A stretch of DNA of 64,000 nt from Nocardia sp. NBC_01327 (GTDB lineage Bacteria > Actinomycetota > Actinomycetes > Mycobacteriales > Mycobacteriaceae), in NCBI RefSeq assembly GCF_035958815.1, contig NZ_CP108383.1, positions 4,402,001 to 4,466,000 of the forward strand, in the 5' to 3' direction. Shown one piece after another: positions 59,258 to 64,000 of this stretch. The notes beneath the pieces are model-generated. The model worked only from the letters and a program-made list of their open reading frames with translations, was not told the DNA's origin and did no database searches. The translations under genes and the position numbers were made by a program. Numbering within the stretch: the stretch's first letter is position 1; every line of letters starts with the position of its first letter.

Positions 59258-59368
59258 TTACATGGAGCCCCAGGACTGGAGCAGGTAGGTGATGTTGGAG
59301 AGCAGACCGGTGATGGTGCTGGCCAGGTCCAGGGTGGCGGAACCGAGGTTGATGATCGGGAAGTTCAT
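59258..59368 (-). CDS. 36-residue amphipathic small peptide
   Basis: A short frame below usual length cut-offs. Reading from ATG 59368 it gives a peptide starting MNFPIINLGSATLDLAST and ending QSWGSM, with no charged residues except one Asp; it is hydrophobic and amphipathic (ITGLLSNITYLL). GAGG sits 5 bases before the ATG. It ends 25 bp before the 59203 terminator, so it has its own transcription unit. Its leader has a CGACGG/CCGTCG hairpin (59401-59418) and a CAAAC-N5-GTTTG dyad (59439-59453). Could be a secreted or membrane-active small protein. Confidence 0.65.
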   Translation of the reverse strand: MNFPIINLGSATLDLASTITGLLSNITYLLQSWGSM

Positions 59369-59438
59369 GGGCTACCTCACTGCTGATCGGATCTTGTTCC
59401 CGACGGCAATGACCGTCGACGGCTAACCCAGCCTCTAT

Positions 59439-59453
59439 CAAACGTCCAGTTTG
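59439..59453. promoter_or_regulatory. Dyad upstream of the small peptide gene
   Basis: CAAAC (59439-59443), five bases, GTTTG (59449-59453), a TetR/MarR-sized dyad 71 bp upstream of the 36-residue gene and 89 bp from the divergent MarR start. Its regulator is unknown. Confidence 0.4.
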
Positions 59454-59507
59454 TACCTCACCCGCAAAGGGTGAAGTCGACACTGCTGACCGAGGGGTCG
59501 CGGTGAA

Positions 59508-59517
59508 TGTTAACCAG
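59508..59517. promoter_or_regulatory. MarR half-site upstream of its own gene
   Basis: GTTAACCA, a match to one arm of the palindrome at 60002-60017, 25 bp before the MarR start codon. Suggests negative autoregulation. Confidence 0.4.
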
Positions 59518-59541
59518 ACAAGATTCTGATACTTTCGATTC

Positions 59542-59964
59542 GTGGACGATGGACTCGGAGACATGCTGCATCGCGTCGTGTACCTGCTCGGCGAGGCGGC
59601 GCGGGGGCGCGTGGGCGACGCCGGGGCGTTGACGTACAGCCAGATACGCCTGCTGGGGATGTTGGAGGAAATCGAGCCGGCCACCCAGCATCAGCTGGCG
59701 CAGGCGCTGGCGGTGTCGGATCCGGCGGTCAGCCGGGCCTTGCGCCCGTTGGAAGTGGCTGGATTCGTTGCGATCGAGATCGACCCCGAACATGCGCGGC
59801 GGCGGTTGGTCAGCACCACCGAAGCCGGGCGCGCCGCCTTCCACGGCAGCGACAGGCCGTTGCAGAACGAGTTGCGCGACGCGCTGCTCGAAGCGGGTTT
59901 TCCGTACGAGCGATACCTGAACGACACTGCCGCGCTGGCCAAGCTGCTGGAGCCGCGTCGATAG
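59542..59964 (+). CDS. MarR family transcriptional regulator
   Basis: A 140-residue protein: LTYSQIRLLGMLEEIEPATQHQLAQALAVSDPAVSRALRPLEVAGFVAIEID is a MarR winged HTH; the length is right. GTG 59542 is the start. It precedes two membrane-protein genes with which it may be co-regulated; a matching palindrome lies upstream of them. Confidence 0.9.
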   Translation: MDDGLGDMLHRVVYLLGEAARGRVGDAGALTYSQIRLLGMLEEIEPATQHQLAQALAVSDPAVSRALRPLEVAGFVAIEIDPEHARRRLVSTTEAGRAAFHGSDRPLQNELRDALLEAGFPYERYLNDTAALAKLLEPRR

Positions 59965-60001
59965 GTCCTGGCAACCGGCCTCGATGAACATGAGTCTTGA
60001 C

Positions 60002-60017
60002 TGGTTAATATTAACCA
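60002..60017. promoter_or_regulatory. MarR-type operator (perfect palindrome)
   Basis: TGGTTAATATTAACCA, a perfect 16-bp palindrome just before the membrane-protein gene at 60034, with a matching half-site before the MarR gene. Strong candidate binding site. Confidence 0.7.
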
Positions 60018-60033
60018 TGCAACACTCGGAGTC

Positions 60034-60573
60034 ATGAACGCTCTGTCGTACCTCGCCCAGTCGGCTTTCCCTCTGATCTGGATCGTGATCGCGGTTGTCG
60101 GCGCGCTGATCCGAACCCGCCGCAGCCCCTCCCGTGCGGCCGCTCTAGAAACCTGGCAGCGCTGGTGGGCCGTCGCCGCGCTCGGCTGCGGCAGCCTGTG
60201 GATGACCATCGCCTTCCTGACCGCCCCGGACGTGATGGCCACCGCGATCGGCTTCGACCGGACCCCGTTCCAATTCGAGATAGCCTTCGCCAACCTCGGA
60301 CTCGCGGTCATGGGTTTCCGCGCCGCCTCGGCCCCCGCCCGCGAGCGCATCACCATCGGCCTCGGTGCGGGAATGTTCCTGTGGGGTGCGGCAATCGGCC
60401 ACGTCTTCCAGTGGTTCGCGCACGGCGACCATGCTCCCGGCAACACCGGTGGAGTGCTGGTGTGCGACATACTCTTTCCCGCGGTCATGATCATCCTCGC
60501 GCTCCGGTCGCAGCGGCTCGCCAGTGCCGAACGGCCCACGCTCGCGCCCGCCGTTCGAGAAGCCCGCGCGTAA
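60034..60573 (+). CDS. Four-helix membrane protein, DUF6790-like
   Basis: A 179-residue integral membrane protein with four helices (AFPLIWIVIAVVGALI, LWMTIAFLTAPDVMATAI, FANLGLAVMGF and LWGAAIGHVF, plus ILALRSQR). FQFEIAFANLGLAVMGF and the HVFQWFAHGDHAPGNTGG loop are memorable of DUF6790-type proteins. Role unknown. 14 bp before a TMEM175 gene on the same strand. Confidence 0.75.
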   Translation: MNALSYLAQSAFPLIWIVIAVVGALIRTRRSPSRAAALETWQRWWAVAALGCGSLWMTIAFLTAPDVMATAIGFDRTPFQFEIAFANLGLAVMGFRAASAPARERITIGLGAGMFLWGAAIGHVFQWFAHGDHAPGNTGGVLVCDILFPAVMIILALRSQRLASAERPTLAPAVREARA

Positions 60574-60587
60574 CCCAGGAGACTCCG

Positions 60588-61238
60588 ATGTCGCTGCACC
60601 ACAATGCGACCGGTCACAGCGCAGGCTGGTCACCCGACCGCATCGGCGCCTTCGCCGACGCCGTTCTCGCCATCGCGATCACCCTGCTGGTCGTCGAGAT
60701 CAAGCGGCCGCAGGACGAGAACCTGGTCGATGCCGGCGCCCTGGCCGCATTCCTCTGGCGCGAGCGGGCCTCTTTCGTGGCGTTCGTCCTCGCGTTCGTC
60801 CTGCTGTGGGCGGTATGGCGCCGCCATCACACCTTGATCTACGAAGTGACGCTGCTGGATCGGCGCACCCTCGCATGGCATGCGCCGCTCCTGCTCTTCG
60901 TCGCGATCCTGCCCTATTCGACAGCGGTATTCGGGCACGCCACCGACAACAGCCTGGCCGTCTGCCTCTTCGCCCTGACATCGGCACTGCTGTTCGCCAG
61001 CGAAGGTGTGGTCCGGGATCTGGCCGCCCGCCGATCCGCACTAGCCGAGCACATCGCCCCGGCCGATCTCCGTACCAGTGCCGACGCCTCGTTCGCAGTC
61101 GCCGCGGTCTTCGTCGCCACAGCCGCACTCGCCTGGCTCACTCCACACGTCTGGTACGCCTGGTTTCTCGCACCACTGTCGGCCACATTCGGTGGACGCC
61201 TGATCGACCGCTTGCGCGGCGACGCTCCAATTCGCTGA
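60588..61238 (+). CDS. TMEM175-family potassium channel-like membrane protein
   Basis: A 216-residue protein: IGAFADAVLAIAITLLVVEIKRP matches the TMEM175 first-helix signature RxxxFxDxVxAIxxTLL, followed by five more helices. Bacterial TMEM175 proteins form tetrameric K+ channels lacking the P-loop. AGGAG sits 6 bases before ATG 60588. Probably co-transcribed with the DUF6790-like gene under MarR control. Confidence 0.85.
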   Translation: MSLHHNATGHSAGWSPDRIGAFADAVLAIAITLLVVEIKRPQDENLVDAGALAAFLWRERASFVAFVLAFVLLWAVWRRHHTLIYEVTLLDRRTLAWHAPLLLFVAILPYSTAVFGHATDNSLAVCLFALTSALLFASEGVVRDLAARRSALAEHIAPADLRTSADASFAVAAVFVATAALAWLTPHVWYAWFLAPLSATFGGRLIDRLRGDAPIR

Positions 61239-61349
61239 ACTGCATACCTACGCTCTGGCCGAACTGCGCATGGTCGCCGCCTGATTGGAGCATGGCTCTG
61301 ATCGCGAATCACGACACCACTGCGCCGATCTCGAAGGTCGTCGGGGCGG

Positions 61350-61661
61350 TCAGGGCATGCGGGGCCAGGGGGTGTCGGGGACTGCGGGGCGGGGTTGTGG
61401 GATGCCGCCCGGGTACATGCTCTGGGCGTGGGCTTGGCCCAGGAGATTGGTGACGTCGGTGGAGGGGACGGTGGTTTCGGCCCCGCACCAGCTGCAGACC
61501 AGGCGGTGTCTGGTGCTGATCGTGAACAGCGGAGCGAAGAACAGCGTGAATTTCTTGATCACTTCCTGGAAGGAGTGGGCGCTGGGATTACGACAGCGCG
61601 CGCACAGAAAAGTGATCATGGCCAGTGTGCGCGCTTGCGTGCGCCAACCCCAGATGAGCAT
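61350..61661 (-). CDS. Zinc-ribbon small protein
   Basis: A 103-residue protein with two CxxC knuckles (CARC and CSWC) separated by ~35 residues that include a hydrophobic stretch (FTLFFAPLFTISTRHR), consistent with a membrane-associated zinc ribbon. The Pro-rich tail (YPGGIPQPRPAVPDTPWPRM) is disordered. Function unknown. Confidence 0.75.
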   Translation of the reverse strand: MLIWGWRTQARTLAMITFLCARCRNPSAHSFQEVIKKFTLFFAPLFTISTRHRLVCSWCGAETTVPSTDVTNLLGQAHAQSMYPGGIPQPRPAVPDTPWPRMP

Positions 61662-61712
61662 CGGAAGCCCCCCGATTCGGAAATACGAACGGGGGGAGCT
61701 TATTGCCTGCGG

Positions 61713-61781
61713 TCAGGTGGGGGCGATGAGGGTGCGTTTGAGGATTTTGCCGGTGGGGTTGCGGGGAGGGAGTCGCGGAAG
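61713..61781 (-). pseudogene. Fatty-acid-CoA ligase C-terminal remnant
   Basis: Minus strand reads LPRLPPRNPTGKILKRTLIA then PT and a stop (TGA 61713-61715). PRNPTGKILKR is the invariant C-terminal A10 motif of AMP-forming acyl-CoA ligases. No upstream ligase sequence is found, so this is a decayed fragment, about 22 codons. Confidence 0.7.
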
Positions 61782-61921
61782 GTGACAGCACGCCCTTCGC
61801 CTGCTGCATGCCTGAAGCCATCGTCGTGTGCGACCAAATCCTCGGAACGTGGGGTCTTGCCGTTTCTCTTGCGGGATCATGGTGACAACCTGTTCGCCGC
61901 AAAACGTAAGGGGGACAATCC

Positions 61922-63031
61922 ATGCCGACCAATATTCAGACGAAGTGGCCTGGGGTGTATGTCGAGGAGTTGCCCGGCCTCTCGCTGTCCGTGAACTCGG
62001 GTGCGACTGCAGTTCCGGTCTTCATCGGCGCGTTCAGCGGCGCTCCCTCGGGGCTGACGAGACTCAACAGCTGGCTCGACGTCCAGGACCAGGTGTCCGA
62101 TTCCGGCGCAGAGGGGGAGGGCGCTGGGACGGCGTTGAAGCCCGTATTGCGCGGGTACTTCGAGAATGGCGGCGGATACTGCTACGTGGCCAGCACCGTT
62201 GACAGCAGCCTGGCCGGCACCCTCGAGCAGGTGAACGCGCTCGACGACGTGACGATGCTGATCGCGCCGGGCCTGTGGGACCAGGGTGCCGAGGCGGCCC
62301 GCGAATGGGCCTACGCCTTGATCGCGTACGCGGACGAGCACCAGGCGATGGCGATCCTGCATACGGACCAGGGACAAACCCCTGCTCAGGCCCGAGAGAC
62401 ACTGGACGACTGGAAAATTGATTCGGACCACGCGGTCATGTACTACCCGTGGCTGATTCCGACCGGAGGTGAGGCGGCGGTGCCACCGTCCGGAGTCCTC
62501 GCGGGTATCTGGGGGAGGGTCGACCGCGAGCGGGGCGTGTGGAGGGCCCCGGCCAACGTTGCTGTCAGGGGCGTCGCCAGCCTGGAGTGGGAAGTTTCCG
62601 ATTCAGAACAGGGTGCCCTCGGCAACATCAACCCCCTGCGTAGCTACTCGGATACGGGGATCCTGGTGTGGGGTGCCCGGACATTGCGGGACACCGACAG
62701 TTGGCGCTACATCCCGGTCCGACGTCTGTTCAATGCCGCCGAACGCGATATCCAACGCGCCATGCGGTTCGCGGTTTTCGAGCCCAACACCCCTCCCACC
62801 TGGGAGCGGGTGCGGTCGGCGGTCGACAACTACCTGTACAACCTCTGGACATCCGGGGCCTTGCTGGGCAACACACCCGAGGAGGCGTACTTCGTCCAGG
62901 TCGGAAAGGGCATCACCATGACCGATCAGGACATCGCCCAGAACAAGCTCATCCTCAAGTTCGGCCTGGCGGCCGTCAGGCCGGCCGAGTTCATCATTGC
63001 GCAACTCACGATCATCGTGGGCGAGGGCTGA
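61922..63031 (+). CDS. Contractile tail-sheath-like protein
   Basis: A 369-residue protein with the phage/contractile-injection tail-sheath termini: PGVYVEELPGLSLSVNSGATAVPVFIGAF at the N-terminus and, at the C-terminus, the conserved sheath domain, including EEAYFVQVGKGITMTDQDIAQNKLILKFGLAAVRPAEFIIAQL. It is shorter than many sheath proteins (usually ~390-550). AAGGGGG precedes ATG 61922. No tube, baseplate, TMP or lysis genes are seen in the window. It is followed 345 bp later by a family 2B encapsulin gene, an unexpected neighbour. Confidence 0.88.
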   Translation: MPTNIQTKWPGVYVEELPGLSLSVNSGATAVPVFIGAFSGAPSGLTRLNSWLDVQDQVSDSGAEGEGAGTALKPVLRGYFENGGGYCYVASTVDSSLAGTLEQVNALDDVTMLIAPGLWDQGAEAAREWAYALIAYADEHQAMAILHTDQGQTPAQARETLDDWKIDSDHAVMYYPWLIPTGGEAAVPPSGVLAGIWGRVDRERGVWRAPANVAVRGVASLEWEVSDSEQGALGNINPLRSYSDTGILVWGARTLRDTDSWRYIPVRRLFNAAERDIQRAMRFAVFEPNTPPTWERVRSAVDNYLYNLWTSGALLGNTPEEAYFVQVGKGITMTDQDIAQNKLILKFGLAAVRPAEFIIAQLTIIVGEG

Positions 63032-63376
63032 AGGGTCCAGCTCCGAGCCTGCGTGAGATCTCTTCTCGTTCAACCGGACTCGGCCGTGTCCGGTTGCGGT
63101 GCCTTGGCGCGGGGCGGACGCCGCGGACGGACTCGGGCATTGGATATGACCGACGGGTTCGGTGCCCAGTCGATCGGTAGTCGAGTCTGATCGTTCTGGA
63201 TGTCGTTGCACGCCGGTTTATTTGATTTCAACCCCGCGATGTCGGCTCGGATCTATCCTTTTCAGCAGCAAGTCCGATGGACGGCAAGCGCCGGAAAGCC
63301 GAGAGCGGCGGGCCGGTCATTGTGGTTGCTTTCGTGTGGCACTCTCCAATTCACCTCTTCGATTGGTGGTCGAGTC
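63032..63376. other. Gap between sheath and encapsulin genes
   Basis: A 345-bp gap. CAACCGGAC (63071-63079)/GTCCGGTTG (63088-63096), a 9-bp stem, is a likely terminator for the sheath gene. The middle has no convincing gene. The promoter of the encapsulin gene should be here, but no consensus is clear. The encapsulin ATG lacks a strong ribosome site. Confidence 0.5.
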
Positions 63377-64000
63377 ATGCCTGAAACAACAGCAGAAGTG
63401 AGCCCAGACGTCAACGGGCACAATGGAACTGGACATCTCAGCCTCAGTACTGCGGCCGCGCGGAAGTTGGCGGCGACCACCAAGTCTGTTCCACAGATGC
63501 AAAGCATCACCCCGCGTTGGCTGCTCGGACTACTGCCGTGGGTCGAGGCGCGCGGTGGCGCGTACCGAGTCAACCGGCGAATGAACTACACGCTGGGTGA
63601 CGGACGGCTGGACTTCCACACCACCGGCGACGAGGTGCAGGTGATTCCGGCCGAGCTGACCGAACTGCCCTGGTTGCGGACATTCGCAGACACGGACGTG
63701 CTGGATGCCCTGGCAGGCAGGTTCACTCGACACGAATACGAACCCGGCGAGGTCTTGGTAGCGGCCGGCGCCCCGGCCGACGAACTCTATCTGCTCGTTC
63801 ACGGCCGCCTCGCGAAACTCAGTGAAGGCGAATTCGGGCAGGAGTCGACCCTGGAAATCATCGCCGACGGCGACTATTTCGGCGACGAGGCACTGGTCGG
63901 TCCCGACTGCGCCTGGAGCTACTCGGTCAAGGCCACCACCTCCTGCACGGTCATGTCGTTGCCCAAGACGGCCTTTCAGGAACTGCTCGAGCAATCGGGC
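63377..64000 (+). CDS. Family 2B encapsulin shell protein, N-terminal part
   Basis: 208 residues reach the window edge, so the C-terminus is missing. GHLSLSTAAARKLAATTKSV and PQMQSITPRWLLGLLPWVEA, then YRVNRR, are the family 2 encapsulin N-arm and start of the HK97-like shell. From about residue 105 begins a cyclic-nucleotide-binding domain (YEPGEVLVAAGAPADELYLLVHGRLAKL, GDYFGDEALVG), which marks type 2B. 2B shells in Streptomyces house a terpene cyclase or related cargo; the cargo gene would lie beyond 64000. Which ligand, if any, the domain binds is not known. Confidence 0.88.
   Translation, partial: MPETTAEVSPDVNGHNGTGHLSLSTAAARKLAATTKSVPQMQSITPRWLLGLLPWVEARGGAYRVNRRMNYTLGDGRLDFHTTGDEVQVIPAELTELPWLRTFADTDVLDALAGRFTRHEYEPGEVLVAAGAPADELYLLVHGRLAKLSEGEFGQESTLEIIADGDYFGDEALVGPDCAWSYSVKATTSCTVMSLPKTAFQELLEQSG

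Noticed and set aside
61922..63031. Prophage
   Set aside because: Only a sheath-like gene is present; no integrase, capsid portal, terminase, tube or lysis genes and no att sites within the window.

Overview
The window is GC-rich actinobacterial DNA, most likely from Nocardia or a close mycolic-acid-containing relative. Three things point there: an arabinofuranosyltransferase of the EmbA/B/C family (30371-34168), an antigen 85-type mycolyltransferase beside it (29118-30284), and mycothiol-type and mymA-type enzymes. GTG/TTG starts, ATGA/GTGA stop-start overlaps and perfect-stem terminators are common. The genus is an inference from gene content.

Layout. 1-8.4 kb: the end of a cyclic amidohydrolase, a MerR/mycothiol-enzyme divergent pair, a LysR regulator divergent from a ubiX-ubiD decarboxylase pair, and a second MerR regulator. 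6.9-11.3 kb: a compact minus-strand operon (hydrolase, SDR, ferritin-like protein, Baeyer-Villiger-type monooxygenase) resembling the mycobacterial mymA operon, with a 30-bp inverted repeat at its promoter. 11.4-17.6 kb: stress membrane protein, TetR/phytanoyl-CoA dioxygenase pair, hydrolase/SDR pair, a guanidinium exporter behind a probable guanidine-III riboswitch, and small secreted or membrane proteins. 17.7-20.9 kb: an MgtE-N/CBS protein translationally coupled to an Nramp-related (probably Mg2+) transporter. 21-28.9 kb: TerD, nitronate monooxygenase, PucR/lipase pair, YaeQ, secreted proteins, and an editing-domain-less threonyl-tRNA synthetase paralogue behind a Thr-codon leader peptide and attenuator.

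29-35.2 kb: cell-envelope block (mycolyltransferase, Emb enzyme with long Pro/Gly insertions, secreted bulb-type lectin). 35.2-39 kb: repeat-rich accessory region with a ~190-bp inverted repeat pair, a complete IS3-family element (28-bp ends, 3-bp target duplication) and a DUF222/HNH (13E12-type) gene. 40.2-40.5 kb: three tandem tRNA genes (Ser-TGA, Thr-TGT, Lys-CTT), all abnormal in the D arm; the Lys gene carries an exact 16-bp D-arm duplication.

40.5-51 kb: GH38 alpha-mannosidase, flavin oxidoreductase, hydrolase/PucR pair, TetR/dienelactone-hydrolase pair, AEC transporter, secreted protein. 50-55.2 kb: a 1296-residue Pls/PosA-type peptide synthetase (A-PCP-membrane/left-handed-helix repeats) overlapping by 4 bp with an M1 metallopeptidase. 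55.6-61.7 kb: cyclase, thioesterase, a 5'-truncated amidohydrolase, small proteins including a 36-residue peptide, and a MarR-controlled membrane-protein pair. 61.9-64 kb: a contractile tail-sheath-like protein followed by the first two thirds or less of a family 2B encapsulin shell protein with a cyclic-nucleotide-binding domain; this locus runs off the right edge.

The most unusual signals are the damaged tRNA trio, the Thr attenuator with its truncated ThrRS, the guanidine riboswitch, the sheath/encapsulin juxtaposition and the Pls-peptidase pair. Regulator-target logic recurs: most regulators here are divergent from, or overlap, their likely target and have a visible palindrome in between.
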